This document shows, one piece after another, positions 1-8,230 of a stretch of DNA of 49,701 nt. Numbering within the stretch: position 1 is the stretch's first letter; the number at the start of each line of letters is the position of its first letter. The stretch is from Bacteroidales bacterium (GTDB lineage Bacteria; Bacteroidota; Bacteroidia; Bacteroidales; UBA932), in assembly GCA_017471085.1 (NCBI GenBank), contig JAFUWW010000045.1, positions 1-49,701 on the forward strand. Direction: 5' to 3'. The position numbers and the translations under genes were made by a program. A model generated the notes under the pieces. The model was not told the origin of the DNA. It searched no databases and saw only the letters and a program-made list of their open reading frames with translations.

Positions 1-479
<479 letters not shown>

Positions 480-545
480 TTTTTTAGTTGTTTCCGCTCC
501 TTTTGGCGAAACCAGTCCTTGGTCTCCAGCCGTTGGAGTTTTGTG

Positions 546-578
546 CAAAATTAGACTAATTTTTTCGTTTCAGCAAAA
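546..578 (-). promoter_or_regulatory. Bacteroidetes-type promoter for the deoxyhypusine synthase-like gene
   Basis: Read on the minus strand there is a -33 element TTTTG (574-578), 20 nt, then TAATTTTG (546-553), a match to TAnnTTTG. Transcription would start near 540. It overlaps the opposite-facing promoter of the biosynthetic operon. Confidence 0.6.
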
Positions 579-593
579 GAATTCGTAACTTTG
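563..593 (+). promoter_or_regulatory. Promoter of the aryl polyene-like operon
   Basis: TAACTTTG at 586-593 fits the Bacteroidetes -7 consensus TAnnTTTG. The -33 element is weak (TTTCG at 563-567, 18 nt upstream). Only 8 nt separate the -7 box from the ATG at 602, so the transcript would have almost no leader. Confidence 0.5.
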
Positions 594-601
594 TCCCTAA
601 T

Positions 602-1357
602 ATGAAAACGAAACTGATAATAGCTGGCCCCAACGGCAATCTCTCTGCCCTTCTGGAAGTTCCGGAAGGCCTGGAGAAAGGGCCGCTTGTCATTCTGATG
701 CATGGTTTCATGTCCAACAAGAAACTGGAGCCGCTCAAGTCCGTTTCCGCCGCCCTTCTCAAGGAAGGAGTGGCCACGCTCCGGTTCGATTTCGACGGCC
801 ACGGGCAATCGGAAGGCCGCTTCCGGGATATGACGGTTCTCACCGAACTGGAAGATGCCCTGGCTGTATATCAAGAGGCTGTAAAGCTTCCCTTCGTCAC
901 CGATATCGCTCTCCTGGGGCATTCCCAGGGCGGGGTGGTGGCATCCCTTACCGCGGCGAAGCTGGGCTGTCCCGCCGTCAAGGCCCTTGTGATGCTGTCG
1001 GCCGCCGCCGTCCTGAAGGACGATGCCCTCAACGGCGTTCTGATGGGCAAGCATTACGATCCGGCCAATCCTCCGGAAAAGCTGCACGTGCTCTTCCATA
1101 CGGTGGGCAGGAATTATTTTACCGTCGCCCAGCATCTTCCTCTTTATGAGGATGCCGCCGCCTACAAAGGCCCGGTGTGTCTGGTCCACGGCACGCAGGA
1201 CAAAATCGTCCCGTTCAGCTACAGCGAAAAATATCACGGAATCTATCCGGGCAGCGAACTCCATCTGCTGGAGAACGAAAACCACATCCTGTCCAAGCGC
1301 AGACAGGAAGTGGTGGAACTGTCTGTCCGCTTCTTAATCGACAAACTCAAACCATGA
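602..1357 (+). CDS. Alpha/beta hydrolase, cinnamoyl/feruloyl esterase-like
   Basis: A 251-residue single-domain alpha/beta hydrolase without a signal peptide. The catalytic triad can be read directly: nucleophile Ser108 in GHSQGG, Asp200 in HGTQDKIV, and His228 in ENENHIL, with an HGF oxyanion motif at 34-36. Length, triad spacing and the PVCLVHGT and LHLLE blocks resemble rumen cinnamoyl ester hydrolases of the Est1E type. It is the first gene of the operon and overlaps the methyltransferase by ATGA. In this context it may release or edit a hydroxycinnamoyl-type thioester or ester made by the pathway; that is inference. A general serine esterase or lysophospholipase is the alternative. Confidence 0.8.
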   Translation: MKTKLIIAGPNGNLSALLEVPEGLEKGPLVILMHGFMSNKKLEPLKSVSAALLKEGVATLRFDFDGHGQSEGRFRDMTVLTELEDALAVYQEAVKLPFVTDIALLGHSQGGVVASLTAAKLGCPAVKALVMLSAAAVLKDDALNGVLMGKHYDPANPPEKLHVLFHTVGRNYFTVAQHLPLYEDAAAYKGPVCLVHGTQDKIVPFSYSEKYHGIYPGSELHLLENENHILSKRRQEVVELSVRFLIDKLKP

Positions 1358-2445
1358 ACCTTTTCCCCGACCTCGAAAAGACCTACACCAGAGAACGTCT
1401 TTCCGCACGCGAGGCACAGCGTCTGGCCGAATTCATCGCATTCGGCCCCATCGTGTTCCAGACCAGCCGCCTCATGCTCAAGTTCGGAATCCTGGAACGT
1501 CTCCGCGACAAAGAGATGACGCTCGCGGAAATTGCCGATGCCGCATCGATCAGCCCCTATGCCGCCAAAGTGCTGCTGGAGGCCTCCCTCTCTATCGGCA
1601 CGGTGCTGGTGAATCCCGATACAGACCGTTTCTCCCTCTCCAAGACCGGCTGGTTCCTCCTGAATGACCCGGCCACCAGAGTGAACGTGGATTTCAACCA
1701 CGACGTGAATTACGAAGGATTCTTCAAGATGGAGGAATCCCTGCTGGAAGGCCGCCCCGCCGGACTGGAGCACTTTGGCGGCTGGCCCACCATCTATGAA
1801 GGTCTGTCCTCCCTTCCGGAGCAAGTGCAGAAAAGCTGGTTCGGATTCGACCATTTCTATTCGGACCATTCCTTCGAAGAGGCCCTGCCCATCGTATTTG
1901 CGAACAAGCCCGGCCGGATCATGGACGTGGGCGGCAATACCGGCAGGTTTGCCCAGCGCTGCGTGGCCTACGACCCGGCGGTGGAAGTGACCATCGTCGA
2001 CCTGCCTCAGCAGATCGGCCTCATGAAAAAGGCTACGGCCGGCGATCCCAATGCTGCCAGGATCCACGGCTTCGGTACCAATATGCTGGACAGCGCCAAC
2101 GAGTTCCCCGCAGACCTGAATCCGGACGTAATCTGGATGAGCCAGTTCCTGGATTGCTTCTCGGAGCCCCAGATTCTGTCCATCCTGCAGCGGGCGGCCA
2201 AGGTGGCCGGTCCCCAGACCCGGCTCCTGATCATGGAAACCTTCTGGGACCGCCAGCGGTTCGAGCCTGCCGCCTTTTGCCTCACCATGACCAGCCTGTA
2301 TTTCACGGTTATGGCCAACGGCAATTCCAAGATGTATCACTCCGACGACATGGTCCGCCTGATAAAGGAGGCCGGCTTCAGCGTGGAAACCATCCACGAC
2401 TCCCTGGGCCAGGGCCACAGCATCGTCGTCTGCAAAAAAGCGTAA
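1354..2445 (+). CDS. SAM-dependent O-methyltransferase (Methyltransf_2-like)
   Basis: A 363-residue protein with an N-terminal winged-helix dimerisation domain (about 30-105) and a C-terminal Rossmann domain. SAM motif I is DVGGNTG at 191-197, followed by the acidic TIVDLP segment. This layout is that of small-molecule O-methyltransferases. Aryl polyene loci usually carry a methyltransferase that modifies the aryl head group, which is the likely role here. ATG 1354 is chosen because it overlaps the stop of the hydrolase (ATGA), and the reading frame upstream of it has no family similarity. The ACP follows 14 nt downstream. Confidence 0.85.
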   Translation: MNLFPDLEKTYTRERLSAREAQRLAEFIAFGPIVFQTSRLMLKFGILERLRDKEMTLAEIADAASISPYAAKVLLEASLSIGTVLVNPDTDRFSLSKTGWFLLNDPATRVNVDFNHDVNYEGFFKMEESLLEGRPAGLEHFGGWPTIYEGLSSLPEQVQKSWFGFDHFYSDHSFEEALPIVFANKPGRIMDVGGNTGRFAQRCVAYDPAVEVTIVDLPQQIGLMKKATAGDPNAARIHGFGTNMLDSANEFPADLNPDVIWMSQFLDCFSEPQILSILQRAAKVAGPQTRLLIMETFWDRQRFEPAAFCLTMTSLYFTVMANGNSKMYHSDDMVRLIKEAGFSVETIHDSLGQGHSIVVCKKA

Positions 2446-2459
2446 AAAACAACTGAAAT

Positions 2460-2702
2460 ATGACTTTGAACGAAATTCAAGAGAAAGTGAAGACCTTCCT
2501 CGTGGACGAGCTGGAAATTGAGGAAGAGAAGATTGCCGGGGATGCCCGCCTGAAGGAAGACATGGGCATCGATTCCCTGGAAGTGGTGGATGTAGTGGTT
2601 CTGGTGGAGCAGGAGTTCGGCTTCAAGATGAAGCCGGAAGACTTCAAGACCCTCCTTACCCTGGACCAGTTCTGCCAGTTTATTGCTGAACGGGTTGGCT
2701 GA
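2460..2702 (+). CDS. Acyl carrier protein 1 of the polyene cluster
   Basis: An 80-residue acidic protein with the phosphopantetheine attachment motif GIDSLE, serine 39, and the usual four-helix ACP pattern. It would carry the growing polyene chain as a thioester. It sits between the methyltransferase and the LpxL-like acyltransferase, whose start overlaps its stop. A second ACP is at 5805 and a housekeeping-type ACP at 18088, so this one is probably dedicated to the pathway. Confidence 0.93.
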   Translation: MTLNEIQEKVKTFLVDELEIEEEKIAGDARLKEDMGIDSLEVVDVVVLVEQEFGFKMKPEDFKTLLTLDQFCQFIAERVG

Positions 2703-3579
2703 TCTTTCGCATAAAGCCTGGAAAGGAGCCACCGACGGCACGCCCTGGATGCACCGTTCGCTCATCTGGCTGTTCCGCTGGATGCCGCTGAGGGTGATGT
2801 ATGGTTTCATGGCCGTGGCCATCCCTTTTTATGTGCTCTCGGACGGCACCGGAAGAAAGGCCTCGTACCGGTTCTTCCGCAAAAGGATGGGATACGGGCG
2901 TTTTCGCTCGGCGCTGCACGTGTTCAGGAACATGTACAACATGGGTGAGGCCGTAATGGACAGGTTCGCCTCCTATGCCGGCCGGAAATTCCGGATGACC
3001 GGGGACAATGTGACGCTGTACAATGCGCTTTGTCCGAAGGAAACTCCGTTCATGCTGCTGGCTTCCCATCTGGGCAATTACGAGATTTCGGGCTATATGC
3101 TCCGGACTCCCAAGCCCATGAAAACGCTGGTGTACGCCGGCGAGGCGGCGACCGTGATGCAGAACCGGGCCAGGATGTTCGGCGACAGCAACATTGAAAT
3201 GGTTCCGGTGCAGGAAGATCTGTCGCACATTTTCGTGCTGAATTCAGCGCTCGCATCCGGAGAAATCGTCTCCATGCCGGCCGACAGGGTTTTGGGATCG
3301 GCCAAGAATGTCCGTTGCCTCTTCTTCGGAGAGGAGGCATCCTTTCCGGCAGGGCCTTTCACGCTGGCCGTAAAACGCGGAGCCACCGCTTTCGCCGTGT
3401 TCGTGGTGAAAGAATCGGCCCGGGTTTTCAAGGCTGTGGTAGAGGAACTTCCGATGCCCGAAAGCGGAACGGTGCAGGATAAGGTACAGTCCCTTGCCGG
3501 CACTTATGCCGCCTGCCTGGAACGGGTCGCCAGAGCGTACCCGGACCAGTGGTTTAATTTTTACGATTTTTGGAAATGA
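2695..3579 (+). CDS. LpxL/HtrB-like lysophospholipid acyltransferase
   Basis: About 294 residues when started at TTG 2695, which gives a natural N-terminus (MADLSHKAWKG) and overlaps the ACP stop by 8 bp. An upstream TTG at 2683 is possible. A hydrophobic stretch at about 32-48 would anchor it to the inner membrane. The HX4E catalytic motif of the lipid A biosynthesis acyltransferase family is His125-LGNY-Glu130. Such enzymes are standard in aryl polyene clusters and are thought to move the finished acyl chain from ACP to a lipid carrier. The substrate here is inferred from context. Confidence 0.85.
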   Translation: MADLSHKAWKGATDGTPWMHRSLIWLFRWMPLRVMYGFMAVAIPFYVLSDGTGRKASYRFFRKRMGYGRFRSALHVFRNMYNMGEAVMDRFASYAGRKFRMTGDNVTLYNALCPKETPFMLLASHLGNYEISGYMLRTPKPMKTLVYAGEAATVMQNRARMFGDSNIEMVPVQEDLSHIFVLNSALASGEIVSMPADRVLGSAKNVRCLFFGEEASFPAGPFTLAVKRGATAFAVFVVKESARVFKAVVEELPMPESGTVQDKVQSLAGTYAACLERVARAYPDQWFNFYDFWK

Positions 3580-4004
3580 CCGCATTCCGCGACATACCCA
3601 TAGGCACCATCCTGCCCCAGCAGCCGCCTTTCCGTTTCGTGGACTTCCTGGAAAACTACAGTGAAGAGGCCACTGAGGTCTCTTTTACGGTAAGGGAAGA
3701 TACGCTGCTTACGGAAGACGGCGGGCTCAGCGCCGCCGGCGTGATGGAGCACATGGCGCAGGCCAGCGCCGCCCGCGTGGGGTATGTCACCGTGTATATC
3801 CTGCACAAGCCCGTGAGCATCGGCTTTATCGGCCAGGTGAAGAATTTCAGGCTTGCGCGGCTTCCCAGGATGGGAGAACGGCTTCTCACCAAGGTGATTC
3901 TCCGTCAGGAAATCTTCGGCATTTCCCTTTCGGATGTAGAGGTCCGCTGTGGAGAGGAACTCATCGCGTCGGCCTCGTTAAAAACTGCTTTGAACAATGA
4001 TTGA
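3576..4004 (+). CDS. Hot-dog fold dehydratase, ApeP/FabZ-like
   Basis: A 142-residue hot-dog fold protein. It begins with the QQPPFRFVDF motif seen in 3-hydroxyacyl-ACP dehydratases of aryl polyene and flexirubin clusters, and has a helix with GVMEHMAQASAA corresponding to the central helix of FabZ. It would remove water from the 3-hydroxyacyl-ACP intermediate in each extension round. ATG 3576 overlaps the upstream stop (ATGA), and the end overlaps the next ketosynthase by 8 bp, so translation is probably coupled. A second hot-dog protein is at 8753. Confidence 0.82.
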   Translation: MTAFRDIPIGTILPQQPPFRFVDFLENYSEEATEVSFTVREDTLLTEDGGLSAAGVMEHMAQASAARVGYVTVYILHKPVSIGFIGQVKNFRLARLPRMGERLLTKVILRQEIFGISLSDVEVRCGEELIASASLKTALNND

Positions 4005-5085
4005 CAGGGTTTTCATACAGGGAACAGGGCTTTGCACCCCGCTGGGGGATGCCCCCCGGGATGTGTTCGCCTCCGTGAGAAGGGGAGAATCGGCCCTCCG
4101 GCTGCATCCGGATGCTTTCGGTGCTCCGGAGCCGGTGTTCGCCTCCCTCTTTGACCGTGCCTCCTTCGAAGGGAAGTCCCTTTTCCCGGAAATCTGTACG
4201 AGAGCCGCTTCCGCCGCCATCGCGGAGTCCGGCATAGACGCTTCGTCGGAAAGAACGGGGCTTGTGGTCTGTTCCGTCAAAGGAGAGATCGAACACCTTG
4301 GCCAGGCCGATGTCACCCTGGCCGCGTCGGCCCGGAAAATTGCCGATGCGCTGGGCGTCACCACTTCGCCCGTGGTGGTGTCCAACGCCTGCATCTCCGG
4401 CCTGGCCGGCCTGGTACAGGGACGCCGGATGCTGCTTTCCGGCCTTTGCGACCAGGTCATCGTGGTGGGTGCGGAAGTCCAGTCTCGGTTTATCGTAACC
4501 GGATTCCAGTCGCTCAAGGCCCTTTCCGGGGAAGCCTGCAAACCCTTCGATGCAGCCCGCTGCGGGCTCAATCTGGGCGAAGGCGCCGCCGCCATGGTGC
4601 TTTCCGGGGTTCCGGCCGATTGGGAAATCGTCAGCGGGGCCATCCGCAACGATGCCAACCATATCTCCGGGCCTTCCCGCACCGGAGAGGGCAGTTTCAA
4701 TGCCCTCCAATATATCCTTCCCTCCGTCAACAGGGACAACCTGGCCTTTGTCAGTGTCCATGGCACTTCTACGCTCTACAACGATGAAATGGAATCCATC
4801 GCCCTGGACAGGGCGGGGCTTCTGGACTTTCCCGTCTGCGCCCTCAAGGGCACTTTCGGCCACACCATGGGCGCCGCCGGCATTCTTGAATCCATTATGG
4901 GCATGCTCGCGTGCGAAGCGGGTATCGTCCTTCCCACCCGCGGATATGAGTCGCTGGGGGTAAGCCGCCCGGTCAAGGTGTCATCGGCCGGAATGCCGGC
5001 TTCCGGCAACGGATTCATCAAGCTATTGTCCGGTTTCGGCGGCGTCAACGGGGCCCTATACTTCAGAAAAGGAGGCAGAGCATGA
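3997..5085 (+). CDS. Beta-ketoacyl-ACP synthase (catalytically intact)
   Basis: A 362-residue thiolase-fold ketosynthase, a little shorter than FabF (about 410). The Cys-His-His triad is present: Cys132 in VVSNACISG, His255 in VSVHGTSTL, and His289 in KGTFGHTMG. It would condense malonyl-ACP with the growing chain. It is followed by a ketosynthase-like partner that lacks the cysteine, with ATGA overlap. In E. coli aryl polyene synthesis, intact and inactive ketosynthase subunits pair up, so a heterodimer with the product of 5082 is likely. Confidence 0.9.
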   Translation: MIDRVFIQGTGLCTPLGDAPRDVFASVRRGESALRLHPDAFGAPEPVFASLFDRASFEGKSLFPEICTRAASAAIAESGIDASSERTGLVVCSVKGEIEHLGQADVTLAASARKIADALGVTTSPVVVSNACISGLAGLVQGRRMLLSGLCDQVIVVGAEVQSRFIVTGFQSLKALSGEACKPFDAARCGLNLGEGAAAMVLSGVPADWEIVSGAIRNDANHISGPSRTGEGSFNALQYILPSVNRDNLAFVSVHGTSTLYNDEMESIALDRAGLLDFPVCALKGTFGHTMGAAGILESIMGMLACEAGIVLPTRGYESLGVSRPVKVSSAGMPASGNGFIKLLSGFGGVNGALYFRKGGRA

Positions 5086-5801
5086 AAGTTGTGAACATCC
5101 CTTCCGGCGCCTCGCTGCCGGATCTCTATCGCGAATATGCAGGGGATTACCCCAAATTCTTCAAAATGGACACGGCCTGCAAACTGGGCTTCCTCCTGGC
5201 AGAAATGCTGGTAAAGGACGACCAGGACCGTTTCCAACCCAGGCAGGACCGTGCCGTGCTGGCCTTCAGCCGCCATGGTTCCCTGGCCGATGACCGCAAT
5301 TTCGCGGACACCATGGCCGATTTCCCCTCGCCGGCGCTGTTCGTCTATACGCTGCCCAATACGGTGACGGGGGAGATTGCCATCAGGAACAAGTACGCCG
5401 GGGAGACATCGGCCTTCGTGCTGGAAACCTACGACCCGGAGATGATCCTGAACCAGATTGTGATGACGTTTGAAGACGCTGCCGTGCGTTCCGTACTGGC
5501 CGTCTGGGTCGACTGCCCCACGGACGATGCCTGGGCTGCCCGCGGCTGGCTGGTGGAACTGGAAGACCTCTTGCCGCAGGAAGGACACCATTGCTGCGAC
5601 CATCATGGCGGCGGTTGCTGCCACCACCACGGCGGTGACGAAGGGGAGCACCACTGCTGTCATCACCACGAAGGAGAGGAAGGGGAGCACCACTGCTGCC
5701 ATCACCACGAAGGAGAGGAAGGGGAGCACCACTGCTGCCACCATCACGAGGAAGAGGGCGGTGAACACCACTGCCATTGCAAAAAAAACAAACAAGAATA
5801 G
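5082..5801 (+). CDS. Ketosynthase-like partner protein with His/Cys-rich C-terminal tail
   Basis: A 239-residue protein in two parts. Residues 1-165 resemble the N-terminal half of a ketosynthase: LPNTVTGEIAIRNK near 91-104 matches the region before the active site, but there is no catalytic Cys or His. It may act as a chain-length-factor-like partner. Residues 168-235 hold 25 histidines and 12 cysteines, mostly in tandem 13-residue units with the core GEHHCCHHHE. The DNA shows three 39-bp units plus a partial fourth at 5643-5780. Such a tail should bind metal ions (Zn, Ni, Cu) or haem. I know no comparable tail on a ketosynthase partner. The reading frame is well supported by overlap with both neighbours. 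Confidence 0.75.
   Translation: MKVVNIPSGASLPDLYREYAGDYPKFFKMDTACKLGFLLAEMLVKDDQDRFQPRQDRAVLAFSRHGSLADDRNFADTMADFPSPALFVYTLPNTVTGEIAIRNKYAGETSAFVLETYDPEMILNQIVMTFEDAAVRSVLAVWVDCPTDDAWAARGWLVELEDLLPQEGHHCCDHHGGGCCHHHGGDEGEHHCCHHHEGEEGEHHCCHHHEGEEGEHHCCHHHEEEGGEHHCHCKKNKQE
5643..5780 (+). repeat. 39-bp coding tandem repeat, 3 full copies plus a partial one
   Basis: Units begin at 5643, 5682 and 5721, and a shortened unit at 5760. The first two differ at one visible base (tgt versus tgc); the third diverges towards its end. The period is a multiple of three, so copy number can change without a frameshift. Confidence 0.9.
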
Positions 5802-5804
5802 AAA

Positions 5805-6065
5805 ATGGAAAATCTGATTGAAGAACTGAAACTGAAGGTGATTGATTCCCTGAACCTGGAGGGAATGACCCCGGCCGATATCGATAATGACGCCCCGTTG
5901 TTCGGGGACAACGGCCTCGGCCTCGATTCCATCGACGTGCTGGAACTGATCGTGCTGCTGGAGAAGAACTACGGCATCCGCCTGGCCACTCCCCAGGAGG
6001 GCAAAAAGGTGTTCCAGAGCATGGCCGTCATGGCCGAGTATGTAGCCGCCAACCGGACCAAATAA
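5805..6065 (+). CDS. Acyl carrier protein 2 of the polyene cluster
   Basis: An 86-residue acyl carrier protein with the attachment serine at position 42 in LGLDSIDVLE. The spacing to the preceding gene is 3 nt, and its TAA stop directly abuts the GTG start of the next ketosynthase. Two dedicated ACPs are typical of aryl polyene clusters, possibly one for starter loading and one for extension; that division is inference. Confidence 0.93.
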   Translation: MENLIEELKLKVIDSLNLEGMTPADIDNDAPLFGDNGLGLDSIDVLELIVLLEKNYGIRLATPQEGKKVFQSMAVMAEYVAANRTK

Positions 6066-7286
6066 GTGGCCGGGCGGATTGTCATAACGGGCGCCGGCGT
6101 GGTAAGCGCCATCGGGTGCGGCCAGGCCGAGACCCTGGCCTCGCTGCGGGAAGGACGCAGCGGCGTCGGCCCGGTGAAGTATCTGGAAACCACCCTGCGG
6201 GATTTTCCGGTGGGGGAGGTGCCCCTGTCCAATGCGCAGCTGGCATCCCTTGCCGGTGCGCCGGACAACTGGCCGCGTACCACGCTCCTGTCCGTCCTTG
6301 CCCTCCAGGAAGCCCTGGAACAGGCCTCCCTGTCACCGGCGGGGGGTGGCCTTTCTTCCGCGTCGCTCCGCGACCCTGTACGGGAAAATGCTCCAGAAAG
6401 GCCCTCCCCCGCCGATGAGCTGATGCTGGTCAGCGGGACTACTGTGGGTGGAATGGATCTGTCGGAGAAAACCTATCCGGCATATTCGCCATGGCACAGC
6501 TGTGGCGCGTCCACGGACCTGGCCGCACGGTTTCTGGGTTTTTCCGGCGCTACGACCCTTTCCACGGCCTGCTCGTCGGCCGCCAACGCCTTTATCTATG
6601 CGGCCAACCTGATCCGCTGCGGATTCTGCGACCGGGTGGTGGCCGGCGGTGCGGAAAGCCTGTCGGACTATCATCTGAACGGGTTCAACTCTCTGATGAT
6701 CCTGGACCGGGAATGGTGCCGTCCCTTCGATGCCGGCCGGGCCGGCCTGAATCTGGGCGAAGGGGCAGCCTTTCTGGTCTTGGAATCGGAAGAATCGGCC
6801 CTGAAACGCGGTGCAGTGCCGCTGGCGGTTCTTTCCGGATGGGGAAATGCCTGCGACGCCTTTCATCAGACGGCCTCTTCTGCAGAAGGAACCGGTGCCG
6901 TACTGGCGATGACAAAAGCGCTGAAACAGGCCGGACTCAAGCCGCAGGATATCGACTATGTCAATGCCCACGGGACCGGAACGCCCAACAACGACGCGTC
7001 GGAGAGCACGGCGCTCCGGCGGGTGTTCGGAGAAGCGTTGCCGCCCGTGTCTTCCACCAAACCTTTCACCGGTCATACGACCAGCGCTTCCGGCAGCATC
7101 GAGGCCGTTTTCTGCCTGCTGGCCCTCCGGCACGGGTTCATCCCCCGGGAACTCAACTGGGACAAGGCGGACCCTGCCTGCATCGAGCCTTATACAGGGA
7201 ATGACCCGGTACAGCTGGAGCATATCCTCTCCAACGCCTTCGGCTTCGGAGGAAACGACACGTCCTTTATCCTTTCCCGCGTATGA
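6066..7286 (+). CDS. Beta-ketoacyl-ACP synthase II-like (FabF type, intact)
   Basis: A 406-residue ketosynthase of normal FabF length. The triad is complete: Cys169 in STACSSAAN, His302 in VNAHGTGTP, and His337 in PFTGHTTSA. The start is GTG at 6066, immediately after the ACP stop; no ATG gives a full N-terminus (MAGRIVITGAGVV is the expected ketosynthase opening). It catalyses chain elongation from malonyl-ACP. The following small ketosynthase-like gene overlaps it by ATGA. Confidence 0.92.
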   Translation: MAGRIVITGAGVVSAIGCGQAETLASLREGRSGVGPVKYLETTLRDFPVGEVPLSNAQLASLAGAPDNWPRTTLLSVLALQEALEQASLSPAGGGLSSASLRDPVRENAPERPSPADELMLVSGTTVGGMDLSEKTYPAYSPWHSCGASTDLAARFLGFSGATTLSTACSSAANAFIYAANLIRCGFCDRVVAGGAESLSDYHLNGFNSLMILDREWCRPFDAGRAGLNLGEGAAFLVLESEESALKRGAVPLAVLSGWGNACDAFHQTASSAEGTGAVLAMTKALKQAGLKPQDIDYVNAHGTGTPNNDASESTALRRVFGEALPPVSSTKPFTGHTTSASGSIEAVFCLLALRHGFIPRELNWDKADPACIEPYTGNDPVQLEHILSNAFGFGGNDTSFILSRV

Positions 7287-7870
7287 GCCGTCCCGTCTAT
7301 CAGAAATCAATCGTGAGCCTGGGTCCGGAAGACCCTGACTTCCGTCAGCTGTTCTCGCCCCTGGAGGCACGGCGGATGAGCCGGCTCCTGAAGCGGGCCG
7401 TCTGGACATCCCGGAAAGCTTTGGAATCAGCCCGCCTCTTGATGCCGGACGCCATTGTCACGGCGACGGATTTCGGGAGCATGAGCCAGTCCGAGGCCTA
7501 TCTGAGCGCCCTGAAGCAAGGGGCGGAGGCCACGCCCAAGCCCACGAACTTCATGCAGAGCACCCACAATACCATCGGCTCGCTCATTGCCATCCAACTG
7601 GGCTGCCATGGCTACAATGCCACTTATTCCCACCAGGGACAGTCCTTCCGGAGCGCCCTGTGCGACGCCTGGATGCAGATTGCCCTGGGAGAGGCGGATA
7701 CTGCGCTCGTGGGCTGGTTCGACGAATCTTTCCCTGCCGTGGGTTCCGAAGACCGGGCCGTATCCCTGGTGCTGGATGCGAAGCCGGGCGCTGCCGTCCG
7801 GGAGATCACCCGGGATATGCTGCAGCTGGAAGACCTGCAGTTGCTTGGCACAGTTTTGGAAATCAAGTAA
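7283..7870 (+). CDS. Small ketosynthase-like protein lacking the catalytic cysteine
   Basis: A 195-residue protein resembling only the N-terminal ketosynthase half (Ketoacyl-synt_2-like). The segment STHNTIGSLIAIQLGCHGYN aligns with the region before the active site, but where the nucleophile Cys is expected it reads SHQGQS, so it should be inactive. Proteins of this kind occur in aryl polyene and flexirubin loci as partners of an intact ketosynthase. Coupled translation (ATGA overlap with the FabF-like gene) supports pairing with that enzyme. It is not a decayed gene: the frame is open and the codon use matches its neighbours. Confidence 0.75.
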   Translation: MSRPVYQKSIVSLGPEDPDFRQLFSPLEARRMSRLLKRAVWTSRKALESARLLMPDAIVTATDFGSMSQSEAYLSALKQGAEATPKPTNFMQSTHNTIGSLIAIQLGCHGYNATYSHQGQSFRSALCDAWMQIALGEADTALVGWFDESFPAVGSEDRAVSLVLDAKPGAAVREITRDMLQLEDLQLLGTVLEIK

Positions 7871-7876
7871 CCCGTT

Positions 7877-8230
7877 ATGTTCAAGTTGTTTTTGCTGGTA
7901 GCCGTACAGTCGGTTTTTCTGAGTGGGGCTCAAGTGCTGCTCAAGTTGGCATCGGCCAAAATCCTGCCGTTCAGCTGGAGCTGGCCGTTTTTCCGGAGCG
8001 TGATCCTGAACGGATGGCTGGCCCTGAGCGGGGTTGCCGGCATCACCGCCTTCGTGCTCTGGACTTACATTCTCAAGCGGTATCCCTTCGGTGTGGCCTA
8101 CCCGCTCTCCTGCATGGGATATGTGTTCGGTTTGATTGCCGCCATGCTTGTTTTCCATGAAACCATCAACTGGAACCAGTGGCTCGGTATTATATTGATC
8201 ATGGCTGGTTGTGTCTTCATCGCCAAATGA
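7877..8230 (+). CDS. Small EamA/SMR-like four-helix membrane protein
   Basis: A 117-residue hydrophobic protein with about four transmembrane helices (roughly 3-23, 43-63, 72-92 and 97-115). The arrangement resembles the small multidrug resistance / ArnE-like half-size EamA transporters, including the YPFGVAYPLS segment in helix 3. In this operon it may flip or move a lipid-linked pathway intermediate across the inner membrane; this is inference. It starts 6 nt after the ketosynthase-like gene and overlaps the LolA-like gene by ATGA. Confidence 0.7.
   Translation: MFKLFLLVAVQSVFLSGAQVLLKLASAKILPFSWSWPFFRSVILNGWLALSGVAGITAFVLWTYILKRYPFGVAYPLSCMGYVFGLIAAMLVFHETINWNQWLGIILIMAGCVFIAK

Noticed and set aside
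4776..5795. A minus-strand frame with repeated valine/alanine-rich segments
   Set aside because: The repeats are only the complement of the His/Cys-rich repeat at 5643-5780; the frame crosses two genes with good motifs.
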